Of a DNA stretch of 64,000 bases, positions 12,840 to 24,400 are shown piece by piece. How positions within the stretch are numbered: position 1 is the first letter of the stretch; every line of letters starts with the position of its first letter. The translations under genes and the position numbers were made by a program. The DNA is from Botryosphaeria dothidea. Taxonomy: Eukaryota > Ascomycota > Dothideomycetes > Botryosphaeriales > Botryosphaeriaceae. The stretch spans positions 186,001 to 250,000 of the forward strand of contig WWBZ02000014.1 in NCBI GenBank assembly GCA_011503125.2. The letters run 5' to 3'. The notes under the pieces were generated by a model that did not search any database, had not been told where the DNA came from, and saw only the letters and a list, made by a program, of their open reading frames with translations.

Positions 12840-14638
12840 GGTGACACAAAGAGGTTCTGCTGGGGGAGAAGAGGCTCGTCCGGGACATGGTGATATATGC
12901 CCTCTCGCGGGTGTCTTTGTCAGAACTCGTGATGTCCCTTCTTGAACGCGGTGAAAGTCGCAAGTGATGGCTTCCCCCACCGGGCACAGACGCTGGCCGA
13001 CGCTTTCACCGCTCCCTCCCGCGTGCGGGAGCACTATCGATAGGAGGAGGGCCGCCTGTTTCGGGCAGCCTGTCGCGCGCTCCGTCGCCAAAACTTGTCC
13101 TCGAACCCAGCGCTCCACGTGATTTCCTTGACGTGTCAGAGCAGAGCCATCAGCTGAGGAGTCAAGCTGTCTGCTGCGCCCAAATTCGGAAGCGTCCAGC
13201 AGGCCGGGGTCGCTGCCAGCGCAACGCCAGAGGCCGCGCACCCAATGCCATGTCGGCGCAACAGTGGCTGCCCCGTCGCAATCTCCCCCCAGAGCCATTG
13301 GTGCAACAATGCTGCGCCTGCTCCGGATGCGGCGCTGCACACCATTGAGGACATAGTCGACCACGTAGCAGTCTTGTGTTGGAGGGAGGCGGCGCGCGCG
13401 AAACGCCCACTCTTCCGCGCCTCCCAACCACTCACTTGCCCGTCCTCCTGAGCTGGCTCTGCACGTGAGCGGATTAACCATTGCCCGCACCGACTGTTCT
13501 TGGCTGCTGCGCTCTCTCAGCCGACACGCTGCGCTTACGGCGCTTTTTGCCTGGTCTCGGTGTCATCAAATCGCATTTGCTCTGAGTCCTGACCCGAACC
13601 ATCACACAACCTCCGCCCCGCTCTGCCGTCCCACTCCGTCTCCCCTTCCAACTTCCGCGCTTCTTGCCGGCGGAAGTGTCCGCTTTAGCCGCTCGCGCTG
13701 CTTCTCCGAGCCTCTTGCGACTTCTGATCATTCCTCAATCACCACCAGTCTCGAACACCACACTACCCCCGCTCGGGACTTGGCCCCCGCCGAGAAGTTA
13801 CACGGGTGTTTTCAACCGTAGCCGATGCCCTTCCGCATGATCCGAGCCTCATCGTCCTGCTCCCCACGTGCTGCGCTATCGCTCAACCCAGCACACTGCC
13901 CCCTGCGCGGCCATCCCAACAAAGCAACACCAACTTCCTTCACGATGCGCTGTTAGGACGCCATGCCGCCCAGGCCCATGCCCATACCCCGCGGCAACTG
14001 CGCGATCTGTCAAGACGAAAATACCCCGTATCTCTCCCACCATCGTCAGCCTCACGCTATGCCTCCCCTGAACGTGTCCCCTGATAGCCTCTCCCGACCT
14101 GTCCCACACCTCCTCGCCGAACGTGGTCGCAAGGATGCCCAGCCCCAAACGGGAAATCCTCAGCAGTCGGAAAGTCAGAGCGCGCCGTGGACAGATCGGT
14201 TCCCGGTCGCAGCATCTCGGACGCACCCGCGCGATTTCCTACGTCATGTTGACACCCTCGACGCCGTGGGCGGGGTCCCCACATGAGCTGTCCTGAGTGT
14301 GCCGCACACCGGCGAGAGGCTTTGTCCGTTCGGCTCTGGTCTCGTCGCAATCACACGCGATTCGGCCGCAACCGCTTCGCTTTGCCTCTCAGTCCTTGCC
14401 CGCAATGCCACCCATTTCCTCTCAAAGTTCGACGTCCAGGAGCCACGATCTTCGCCCCTCGCCTTCTTGTCAAGAGAGGATGGTGGCTGGTAGGCTCTGC
14501 ATGCATTGCGCAAAAACACCATCACCCAATGCGCAACCAAGACAGGATAGAAACAACTGTTAACGTTACGCTATCCGAAGACTTTGCCTAATTGCAAAAT
14601 GTCCACGAAATTCCCGGCAAACATGCTATCAGCGCTTC
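12840..14638. other. Intergenic, no supported gene
   Basis: Upstream region of the Ser-rich gene. A plus-strand frame at 13963-14286 begins with a CAIC that recalls a RING start, but no further zinc ligands follow. Nothing supportable. Confidence 0.4.
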
Positions 14639-14722
14639 CACGAGTCGAAGCATTCGCCCGGGCGCCAGCATTGCGTGTTTGCAGCAACAAAGACACCCAG
14701 GCGAATGCTTTGACTCCCCATG
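14639..14722. repeat. Imperfect inverted repeat, copy A (hairpin element)
   Basis: The left arm contains GAGTCGAAGCATTCGCC and the right arm contains GGCGAATGCTTTGACTC. They are near-perfect reverse complements over about 25 bp with a spacer of about 25-30 nt. A related inverted repeat lies at 37747-37833. It could be a small non-autonomous dispersed element or a transcribed hairpin. Assignment rests only on visual comparison. Confidence 0.55.
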
Positions 14723-15003
14723 GCAGTGCTGGTCTGATTTTCGCATTTACCAGCGACTGCAGCACCCCCTCGGCAGACTCAGTCCGTGCCTTTGCAGCAA
14801 TGCGCTCCGAGATCAAATCTACAACTAAGCAGTCCCGGTCTCCGAGCTCGCTCTGCAGGCGCCGTCTGTCGTTCCACGCGTCTGTGCGTTGGTCTCTCTG
14901 GAATGCGAATCCGTAGCTCCGTTTGCCTGATATGACACTTGGCCAGTAGGACTGTTGACCCGACCGGCCGAACAGTGCCTTCTCGAAACAGATCGCCATC
15001 TTG

Positions 15004-15321
15004 TTATCGAGCTTTCTCTTGCAGAATCGCCCGGTGGCATGCGAGCTTGATGCTTTCTTCTTTCTCGGTGCCGGCGGTGTTCAGGAGCTCAGAGATGGTC
15101 TTTTGGAGTTCGTCTCTCGAGGACCTTTATCGCGTCATGCAAGGCTTGCGAGGTCCGTGCAAAGTCATCTTCGAGTTCCCTCCCGTTGGCCTCCAGCAAG
15201 CGGAAGTCGTTTGAAAGCAGAGAAACGTTGCGTGCATTGCTACTTTGAGTGATACCTTCACGAGTCCGACATATCTGCAGACGAAGGCTAATCCAACACC
15301 GACAACCAGCTCAGCGAGCAT
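15004..15321 (-). pseudogene. Possible small membrane/coiled-coil gene with a broken frame
   Basis: An ATG at 15321 opens a frame with a hydrophobic start (MLAELVVGVGLAFVCRYVGLV). It is followed, in another frame, by a helical charged stretch (LLEANGRELEDDFARTS), and after a one-base shift near 15115 by ELQKTISELLNTAGTEKEES, ending at a stop at 15004. The helical pieces read like one coiled coil, so either an intron or frameshift was missed or this is a relic. The ATG lies inside the last codons of the Ecm33-like gene, so the two would overlap by 11 bp. Function unknown; weak call. Confidence 0.25.
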
Positions 15322-16910
15322 GGTCGCCCATCAATTCGACAAATTCGCGATTCGCCTGGAGCTCAAACACCTCATGCGGGGCCTCCAGTTCATTCACTCC
15401 CGAGGAGGTCTCCTCCATCCCTTCTTTCCCACCGTCCCGAGACTCTAGAATCATTCCGCCTTTCGACATGTGTGCGACGCTCTCGTACAACGGCGGATTG
15501 TCCCTGTTGTGCGCCACCACCTCCTGCAAGTTATCGGCGTTCGATGGTCCGAGATCCTCCCGCTGCACGCGACGCCTTCGCCGACCTGCACAGCAGAACA
15601 GCAACCCCAAGATTATGCCGAGGACAACCGCTCCCCCGACGCCGGCTCCTATCCCGACCTTTTTGTCAAATGACAGGCCATTGGATGATGGTCGGTCGGT
15701 TGACGTGGGGGCCTTGTCCGGTGTTGTGCATCTCAGGGATCTGATGACGTTGGCGCGTTGGAATTGTTCCAGCGGCGAACAGTCGAAATCCGGGGATGTG
15801 GTGTTGACTATGAACTGCTCCACCTTTTGAAGGTCCGGAAACGAAACACTGTGGCAAACCGTAAGCGATGACACTCAGAACGCACCGGTGGCACTTACTA
15901 TGAGAAGGACCCTTCCAGAATGACTCCGACGGGCGATATCTGCAGCTTCTCAAATGAGATAGACTCCAACCGACTGTTTCTTTTCACCGTGAGGCCGCCG
16001 GTGGTGATGAGGGAGGGAAAGTCGACATCAGTAAGCCCCTGATTGTTTTGTATGAGAATTCCCCTGGTGCCGTTGCCGACACTCTCCAGCTTGGGGGCGA
16101 CGAATTTTTGGAAGGTGTTGTCTCTCAGAGCAAGCTCGTAGGTATCCTTGAGCACAGGCATCTCAATGGATGTGAGGTTTGCAAGATCCAGACGCTGCGA
16201 GGTCTCCAGATTAGGGAAAGAAACCTCGAGTCCGGCGGCATTGAACATGACGGTGATCTTGGATGTCTCTGTATCTCTGGTGGACTTGACCGACATGGTG
16301 ACATTCTGGAGATTTCCATTGCTGGTTACGTTGAAGCCGTTTGTTGTGCCGACAGGGTCAATTCCTTGGAGCGTCGTCAATCCTGTACCGCTTATCGTGA
16401 AGAATGGGCATTCGCTGAGAGTGGAACCAAATCCAAGAGTGGATAGCTTTGGCAAATCAACGAGCCTCAACTGGTCATTGACCGATGTGAGCTTCGGGAA
16501 GCTCAATGATGCGAGGCTAGGCAGTGATTGAAGGAACACATATCCTTCAACTTCTTGAAGCGAGTCCGCCGACAAGGAGTTCAGTCCGTCCACAGAATCG
16601 GCAAGGAGGTGTCCTTTGAGCGTTTGAATCCCAGGAAGGGAGATTTCTCCTGTGGCCTCTGGGGATAATTCGATATCTCCAGTGAATGTCGCACATGGTG
16701 CTAGGCCTGTTGCGTCGGCGGTGTTGCGAATAGTTACCACAGAAGTCGAACAGCTCTCTGTATGTTACAAAATTAGCACTAAGTCATTATGAAAGGTTAG
16801 GGCTGCTTACGGGCAGAGGTACGAGATGGAAAGAGACAATAAATGAAGACAGTAGCGACTGCCAATACCTCTCTTGAAAGAATCCGGGGAAAGTGCATTT
16901 TGCGCGGCAT
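15311..16910 (-). CDS. Ecm33/receptor-L-domain cell-surface protein with transmembrane anchor
   Basis: 498-aa secreted protein from three exons: 16910-16811, 16757-15899 and 15848-15311 (introns 53 and 50 nt; lengths in frame). Exon 1 encodes a signal peptide (hydrophobic VLAVATVFIYCLF, likely cleavage before AQSC). The ectodomain is a solenoid of receptor-L-type repeats resembling the Ecm33/Sps2 family, with recurring units such as SLPSLASLSFPKLTSV and FPNLETSQRLDLANLTSI. Several N-glycosylation sequons are present. Unlike yeast Ecm33, which is GPI-anchored, this protein has a Ser/Thr-rich stalk, one transmembrane segment (GIGAGVGGAVVLGIILGLLF) followed by RRRRR, and a cytoplasmic tail of about 90 residues. 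A role in cell-wall integrity or wall sensing is an inference from the family. Confidence 0.8.
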
Positions 16911-17787
16911 GATGAGGCAGGTGGATGTGTTGACAAAACTGTACTCACGGGTGTCTTATCTGCTATCCAAAATAGCCATCAGAGGCTTTAGACCATGCGG
17001 ATTGACTTGGCTAAAGGTGTTGCCGGAATTGGATAAGGCCCGTCGGCTCCTTTTTCTGCCGTTTTGGTTCGTTTAGTGATGACAGTGGGGGTTGCCGACG
17101 CCATCTTCGCTTCTGTCGCAGGGCCAGAATCAACGACGGATAACTCCAGGTCATGCAAAAGCAGGAACTTGGGTCACAGTCCCGTGGATCACTATATGCT
17201 CACAGAGGATAGGAAGCTCACCAGCCCGTCTGTCAGCTGCAAGCGGGAGACTTCTCATGAGGGTATTCATCAATTAGATCTAAGCCTTGTTAGATTGCAC
17301 ATTTGTTGGAATTCTTTCCGTACTCTCGACTAAAATAGGGTGATTTCTCAAAAGAGCTTTGCACGGTGTCGCCTGCAATGTTATTAACGGCTACGAGAAC
17401 TGTAGGGTGGCTGACAAAGATGCGTGCATTAGATCGCCCCTAGGCGAAGCCCGGTCCCAAAACTGCTTCTCGCTCATCGGTATGCACTGCCCCCTCTTCT
17501 GTCTTTCAGCTGTACAATAGAGCGTAAGACTTGCTGCCTTGGCATCTGATTTCCAAGGTTCCAGGCAAATAATGAAGGATTTTCAACACTGTGGTTTCGG
17601 GTCTGTCAGTCGAACCAATTGGAAAAGGTTTCAACCCATCTAAGGCCTTCTTCATCTGTCGCAGCCACAATTGAGCTGGTGGCTACTGCGCCTCTTCATG
17701 TACTCTTGAATGAATGTCTTTTCATCCTCCCCTCATCTTCTTCCAGTCCACCCTCAACGATACTGCTCTTCCTGTACACGAGTCGAG
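16911..17787. other. Divergent intergenic region
   Basis: About 880 bp between the divergent starts of the Ecm33-like gene and the Cys-rich membrane protein gene. It probably contains both promoters. No open frame with recognisable features. Confidence 0.5.
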
Positions 17788-18872
17788 ATGGCAACCTTCA
17801 CCTGTCCCAACGCGGCTCCGGAAGCCTGGCGCTCCTGCGCTGGCGGATCGCGCTTTGTCGGCTGCTGCATGGCTGATCCCTGTGACTTGGGATGCATGGC
17901 AGGAGCTCTGATTCCAGCCTCATTCAATCCGGACCTGTACGGAAAAATCCCAGACCTCTCCTGCGATCAAGGCGCCCAGTTTTGGACGTGCGCGCACACC
18001 AGCCCGCCGTTCTGGGGATGCTGCAAGTCGAATCCCTGCAGTCAAGGTGGCTGTCCCCAGGAAGATTTGAGTCCTGCGAATCTGGGGAGCAATCCTGTGG
18101 CCACGGCCTTCTACTCTCCCACTGGAGTTCCATCCTCAAGCGCATCGCCCACTTCAGCTCCAGCAGCATCCCATTCGAACAAGACTATCATTGCAGCCGC
18201 TGCAGGTGGTGCTGCTGGGGGGTTTATTATGATTGGAGTATTGGTCTTGTTTATCTGGTGGAGACGACGACGAAACCGACAGCAACGAGACCAAGACGGA
18301 GTCATACCTCCGACAAAGACTCAGAGTATGCCGCCAGACAATAATGATTATATTGACTACGCAGAGCTCTCGGCAAGTAAATCGGTTAGCACGAAGGGTA
18401 AGTCTTAATCTTGGAAGCTGAAAAAGACTGAAAACTAAATCGCGTAGTATCTTCCACTCCTCCGCCGAGGTACTCCACAGTCCAGCATACGGTAGAGCTA
18501 TTCGAGTTGGAAGAACAGTCCAAAATCTCAAATCCTATGCACCATACAGCCGAACTTGAAGGCAGCAGTACTCTGCAAAGCCCCCCGGGCAGCGCAGCAA
18601 ACAGCAGAAACTACGCTGATTCCGCCAAGAGGAGACCGGCACCTCTGAAATCGGGGTCCGAAGAGTCACCAGAGATATCTCCACAGTCAGATTTATTTGG
18701 GCAAAGCAGACAGAGCATGCCGTACTCACAGGTTTCTTCGTTGTCTCCTCGTTCCCCGAGTTCGTCTCATTCCGCGGCAGGAAGGCCATCCCCAACCTAC
18801 CCATCCGTGATTGCAGAGGATGAGCCTGAATTCGGTTGCAGATTAGATAATCCATCATTTGGGAGTCCTTGA
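17788..18872 (+). CDS. Single-pass membrane protein with duplicated GCC-type Cys motif
   Basis: 344-aa protein from two exons, 17788-18397 and 18448-18872 (50-nt intron, GTAAGT donor). The N-terminal 90 residues carry two related units: FVGCCMADPCDLGC and FWGCCKSNPCSQGGC, each preceded by a CPN/CDQ...W..C element. This indicates an internal duplication of a disulphide-rich fold. A Ser/Pro/Ala linker, one membrane segment (IIAAAAGGAAGGFIMIGVLV) and a basic stop-transfer run (RRRRNR) follow. The cytoplasmic tail of about 170 residues is Ser/Pro-rich. No classical signal peptide precedes the Cys domain, so it may be a signal-anchor protein; the ATG at 17788 immediately before the Cys region was chosen. 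Similar architectures occur as uncharacterised fungal proteins; function unknown. Confidence 0.7.
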
Positions 18873-19171
18873 TTGTGCTTGTATTTAATATCTACTACAA
18901 TAAAATCTAAAATTCAGCTCTGAATACCTCTCAAGACGTTTCGAATAGTCAATCTTGCTCTCGAACCGCGAGGACCATTAACGAAAAGTTTTAAACGCAC
19001 CCAAAAACCGGTCGCGGCACCGTATTAGAATGAAGACATCATGCTAAGGAGCATACTCAATGTGCGGAGATTACTTCAAGGCAGGGTGCAGTGAGGAGGA
19101 AGGGTTAATGAAGCATCAATTAAGGCCTTATGAAAAAACTTGCAATGGCAGGCCAACACTTCGTTGACCGC

Positions 19172-19935
19172 TCACAACCCCAAAAGGAACCCCGCCAGAG
19201 ACAAGGATAACGTGCGCGTTACCCTTGGTGACAAGCCAACCACGATGCTCCCTGCACTGGACGAGCTGGTTGCTGCCGCCGGACCTGTAGAAGTCGAGGA
19301 CGAGGCCGCAGTGCTATTATCGCAGCCACTTTGACAGCCTTGAACGACCTCGCAATGCGCAGAACTGCTTCCACAGAACCTACATTCAAGGCGTCAGTAG
19401 GAACAACGATGTCTGTGGGGACAAAACTTACCCTCCCTTGCTGCAGCATGGCCCGTAATCGTACACGCCGAGCTGCGCGAAGGCATCGGCGGCAACGCCC
19501 TGAGCACAGACTGCATTGTTGTACGCAGACCCGCATTTGCCGTCACAGCGGGGGCTGGTGCCTACGCTTGCCCAGCTGCAAGCGGGGAAGTCCAGTGTCG
19601 GGTCGTTGGACTGGCATTTTCCGTAATCTTCTTGGCAAGTGGACTTGCCGCAGTATTGTTCGCCGTTGCCGCAGTAGCCGGCAGAGCTGGTGAAGCGTGA
19701 GTGGAGCCGTTCCGGAAGTGATCGAGACTCAAGCTCACCTGCAGCATGGTGAAGTGCCATTGACGAGACACATCTTCCCGTTGGTCCCACAGACACCGTC
19801 AGTGGTGAGCGGGTAACGAGTACTGGGAATGTTGGGGGTCGTAGAGTTACTTGTCGAGTTGAAGCCGAAGGTTGAGTTTTGAGCAGAAACATGCAGAGCA
19901 AGTAGGACCGCCTGGAGAAAGAAAATTCCGTACAT
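19172..19935 (-). CDS. Secreted chitin-binding protein with two CBM18 modules and GPI signal
   Basis: 219-aa protein from three exons: 19935-19739, 19686-19432 and 19379-19172 (introns of 52 nt; total in frame). A signal peptide (MYGIFFLQAVLLALHVSAQ) is followed by an Asn/Thr-rich stretch. Two hevein-like CBM18 modules with the eight-Cys pattern come next: the first around GVCGTNGKMC...SPCCSSAGYCGNGEQYC, the second around CDGKCGSA...GPCCSKGGFCGSSSAHC ending GCQSGC. A Ser/Thr/Ala-rich stalk and a hydrophobic C-terminus (LSLSLAGFLLGL) fit a GPI-anchor signal. It should bind chitin at the cell surface. It may mask wall chitin or take part in wall remodelling, as related fungal CBM18 proteins do; no catalytic domain is present. 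Confidence 0.82.
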
Positions 19936-21152
19936 GATTGTGTCTGCTCGAGTTTTGTGAGTGCTATGCAACAAACTCAGGTTTGTGGTCTTCGCACAAG
20001 GCATATTTAACAGCAGGCAGAACCCTCCGATGACGGTCTCAGAGAGGCGGTGCAACCGGGCGTAGCACATGAAGTATCGAATAACTAGCATAACCTGGAT
20101 GCGGAGGCTCAGCTGTGGCTCAGAACATCTGATAAAAGATTGGTGGTGTATAGCCGTTTCGAGACGGTATTTACCGCATCCTTCTCCTTGCATCACTTGC
20201 CAAGAATGGACTCGCACGTAGGCGTTCGAAAGAATTGTATGTATAGCCAGGGATAGTGCCAGTTCGCTTGGGAAGGTTCACTTGTAGAGGCACTGCTTTA
20301 GCGCACGAACTACTGTTCTACCGAGAGCTGAGCCACAAGTTAGGGTCAACTACAATTGTCGCGGCATGTTCCGACACCCAGCTCCACTAGCTTCTCTTGG
20401 GTCTCACAGCCTTGGAAATACTGAAAGGTACACCTCATGCAGGTGATCACTGCAAATGATATCTAGCGTGAACTGCTCTCTACCAGGCACATGGAGTCTA
20501 GAGTCCGGACTGCACTATTTTCTTGGCTGTATTTGCAGCTACCGTGAGCCATTATAAGATATCTCCGGAAAAAATCTAGCAAACGGATCAGATTGCAAAA
20601 TGTAAATAGTCGTGTAAATATTTGCGCAAGCAGTTGTGCTGGATTTCCTCGTTGTTAATTATTGCCGGGCTGAGGGATTATTATCTGGAGCTCTTGGTTA
20701 CATTACTGTTCCAGATGATCGAGAATATTGTGTTTTCTCGTTCGTGCTTTGCTGTCCAACCCGGGGCTAGCTCCTCTCCCGGAGAATATCCAAGGCTAGA
20801 TATTCTTCCCGAGGGGGACTGTGGGGTACCATGAATGGATTGATAATCAGATTCACGAGCCATGCAAGAAATATGTGAGCCAGGTCAGACGAGCATCAGA
20901 CGCATGTGACGAGAACTGGTTTGCGGGTCATGGTCTTAGTCGACATGCAGTCGTACCTCGTCCCGAGTCTTCGCTGATCTGCAGAACCCTGCCATGTAAA
21001 GTGGAGCATATGTATCACTGGAGACTTTCCCGACCTGTAATAGCTACGTTGCAGAACGTACGGCTCATGAATAGGACTTTCAGAGTGAAGATCTGACTTT
21101 GTAATACGTTCCGGGATATCCCTGTTTATTTACAACGAGCTCCGCTGCCATA
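19936..21152. other. Intergenic, no supported gene
   Basis: Promoter side of the chitin-binding gene and 3' side of the copper ATPase gene. Only short frames without features. Confidence 0.5.
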
Positions 21153-23944
21153 TCAACTCCGAAAGCGGAAGCGACTGTCCCCAAGACTTGCCTTGAGGTG
21201 TAAGCGGGCGCGCAAGAAGAAGCTTGAAGTCAAGATGACAATTGACGAGGAGGCCATCATCATCCCTAAAACCGACCTGCAACACATTTAGTATTTCTCT
21301 TTCAAGGCTGCGTAGCCAACATGGTACTCACGGATTGGCTTTCCACCCCCATGATTCGAATGCGCCCACTGCAAAGAGCAAAGCCAATACATTGTAACCC
21401 AAGGCATGGTATATATTCAGTCGCGCGCGTTTCATCGTTTGAGATGCCATGTCGAAGAGACGTGGTAGATATTTGAGGTCTTGGTGGATCAGTAGTATGT
21501 TTCCGGCACCCGGTGAACCACCTTGCCGGGGGAGAGAAAGCTGGATGCCGACGTCTGCTGCGGCCAATGCTGGAGCGTCATTTATGCCGTCGCCGACCTG
21601 GCAATCAGTCAATTCTCCGTGTTTGAAGGGAAATTCAGTACTGTGTGGATTCCGCACCATAGCTACTTTGTGGCCTTTGGACTGGAGCTCAGCGATAAAT
21701 GCCGCTTTGTCTCCGGGTAGCGCTCCAGATGCTAAGACTGGGATGTTGAGTAGTTGAGATATCCGGTGGGCCTCCGCTTCGGCATCACCAGTGAGCTTCG
21801 TCCTAAAATCAGCCTTCAAGCAAAATGATTGAATGGCAGACACAGAGTACCATTGTCAGGATGTACCCGCTCTTCTTCAGTTCCTGAATCACCTCGATAG
21901 CTTCTGGCCGGGGAGTATCCTGTGTCATCTGTTAATCATCTACCACACAAGTATATCTACAGCAGTACTCACGTGCAGCTTCAGTCTACCAATGCACTCC
22001 CCATCAACCGCGATGGATACGCTGATCCCGCGCACATCTTCCGGATCCTGGTCTCCAATACCCGGCATTCGGACACCCTGCGATTGAAGAAAGCTCACCG
22101 TTCCAACCACCACATGGTGACATGCATGTTTGTTCATCTCAACAACACAGCTTGCTCCGCATCCGAGTACGGTGGATTGCTGCGTCACATGTCGTGCCAA
22201 GTTCGGTTTGTCCCCTGTCTCTTGCAATTGCTTCACTGCCCATGCAAACGCCGCCTTTGCAACGGGATGGACCTGAGCATCAGGAGCTTCGACAGCACAA
22301 AGAAGCTGCAGAAGAACTCGCCTTCCAACCGGCAAGGGTCCAAGCGCTTCAAATTCAGTCACTTGCAGCTCACCCTTCGTAAGTGTGCCAGTCTTGTCAA
22401 GCACGACATGCGTGACCGTCGTAAGAGCTTCGATGCTCTGCGCTCCTCCCGTGAGCAAAATCCCCCGACCACTCGCCGCATCTGCCCAGCACCGTCAGCA
22501 CAACATTCCGCAACGAACGCCCACCTCTCCCCGAAAAGAAGACCGCATACCCAAAAACGACATCGCCGCCGCCGGCACGGCCAACCCCAACGCACACGGA
22601 CACGCCGCCGCCACCACCGCCATCGCCCGCTGCACGCCCGCGTTCGCCGCGCCCGCCACCCCGCCGTCGCCGCCGGCCCCCCAAAACTCCACCGCCGCGC
22701 TCGCCCCCGCGATCCCCAACACCGCCCCCACGAACCGCCGCACCATCCCGCCCACCGCGCCCTCCTCGACCCGCGCCTTCTGCCCGGCGGCCTCGACGAC
22801 GCCGTCGAGGATGCGGGCGAGCGCCGAGTCCGCGTGGGGTTTCGCGACGACGGCGACGAATTGCCGGCCGGCGGCTTCGCGGGCGCCGGCGAGGACGGGG
22901 TCGCCGGGGCCTTTGGCGACGGGGGTCGGCTCGCCGGTGAGGGCGGAGAGGTCGAGGGAGGTGGGGGCGGGGGAGAGGAGGTAGCAGTCGCAGGGGACGG
23001 TGGAGAAGGCGGGGAGGACGATCTCGTCGCCGGGGGCGAGGAGGGCGGCGGGGAGGAAGGAGGGCGTGCCCGCCTCGCGGTCCTCGTTTGTTGTTGTTGC
23101 GAGGCGCACGTGGGCGAGCTCGGATTGCAGGCGGAAGAGGGAGGTTAGGGTGGAGGTGGCGTCGCGGCGGAGGAGGAGGTCGACGGTGCGGCCGAAGAGG
23201 ACGACGAGGAGGAGGAGGGCGTCGGTGGTGAGGTGGGTGGGGGCGGAGGGGCCGAGGAGGGCGAGGTTGGAGAGGGAGGAGACGAGGCCGAGGGCTTGGG
23301 TTCGTGCTGGTCAGGGTGTTCATGGTGAGGTGGCCGGTGCGGAGGGACTTGCAGGCGTTGCGGTGGATCCAGGAGGCGTGGCGGTGGTGGATTTTGATGG
23401 TGAGGCCGAGTTCGATGAGAGGTGTTGCCCATTGTAACAGGGAGCTCTGGGTTGTTGACATGTCCAGGAATCCATATCCGACAAGCATGTTGGTGAGGAT
23501 CAGGAAGGAGGAGCACGTGAGGACTCCGCTAAATGATTGCTGGAGCCTTGACAGCTCTTCATGGTGCTGTAGTGTGTTGTAGCTGTCCTGCGCTGTTTGT
23601 ACGCCTGCCTCGGCTTCGTAACCCAGCTCCTCAATGACTTGGATTATGCTCTCCCAAGATATCTTTGCTTGATTGTAGGCCACAGTAGCTTGGTTGAACG
23701 GCAAGGCCACTGTCACTCTAGAAACTCCATCGAGCTGGCCGATTGCGTGCTCAATTTGCACGCAACAGGCACTGCAGGACGTTCCGGTGATGAGTATCTT
23801 GGTCACCGCATGCTGAGATGTAGGTTCGGCAGTGACTGTCTCTTGGCCGAGTGATCCGGCTGTGGTGACTTTCAGAATGTCCAATGACTCGCAGCTTTGA
23901 ATTACCCTACTCAAGAGAAAAGCAACGAGTACACGACAGGCCAT
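21153..23944 (-). CDS. P1B-type copper-transporting ATPase (apparent frameshift)
   Basis: Heavy-metal P-type ATPase, about 835 aa if one surplus base is allowed for. Exons: 23944-22551, 22481-21973, 21928-21851, 21795-21658, 21597-21332 and 21276-21153. Motifs in order: one HMA domain with the unusual ligand motif GTSCSACC; phosphatase loop ALTGEPTPV; the metal-site CPC in AACPCALGLAVP; phosphorylation motif DKTGTLT; a HP dipeptide (VHPVAKA); TGDAEAEA; the GDGINDAPAL hinge; TM7 with GYN; and TM8 with MMASSSIV. CPC and YN point to the Cu+ group, P1B-1. Exon 1 changes frame near 23305, just after the TM motif LTMNTLTST: downstream coding matches the family again only after a one-base shift, with no plausible intron. 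This is either a sequence error or an inactivating mutation. The start at 23944 is tentative. Codons at 22.5-23.3 kb are extremely GC-rich. Confidence 0.8.
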
Positions 23945-24400
23945 TGTGGCGGAATGAGGCGGATGACAAAGATACTCTCCAAATGCGGGGGATTAGCAAT
24001 TCAGTCACACGAAAGCTTGTTCTGCGAAACGACGAACAAAGTTGGCGCACACGGGAATGCGGCTTCAGAGATTTTGACAGCGCGCAATAGTGAGTGGCCA
24101 CTTTTACAGCTGCAATCGCATAAACAACCCCGCATTGATGAGGAGAAACACGAGGTGACGTATAAGGTCTCAGAGCGGAGATGGCTGTAGCCGACTGCCG
24201 TTGTCAACATTGTCTGACCTTGCATGGGAGCCAAGACGAGTGCCTGTCAGAATTCACGGTCGGCAAACCTGAATCGCTTCCCCGCAATGATGAGCCTGAT
24301 TGGGAAGATGCACAACTATATTTTTTCACCTTCTCACGTGGGACATACTTTCTGCATCTCTCTTTCCCTAAGTTAAACTCCCGTTCCCTGTTCTTCCAAC
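23945..24400. promoter_or_regulatory. Divergent intergenic region, ATPase / LDI-like gene
   Basis: 456 bp separate the divergent starts of the copper ATPase (minus) and the LDI-like gene (plus). The region must hold both promoters if the start codons are right. No specific operator was identified. Confidence 0.4.

Noticed and set aside
13963..14286. RING-type protein suggested by CAIC
   Set aside because: Only the first two ligands are present; no His or later Cys pairs follow.
21922..23148. 408-aa open frame on the plus strand
   Set aside because: Antisense shadow of the copper ATPase; repetitive Arg/His and Gly/Glu composition without a domain.
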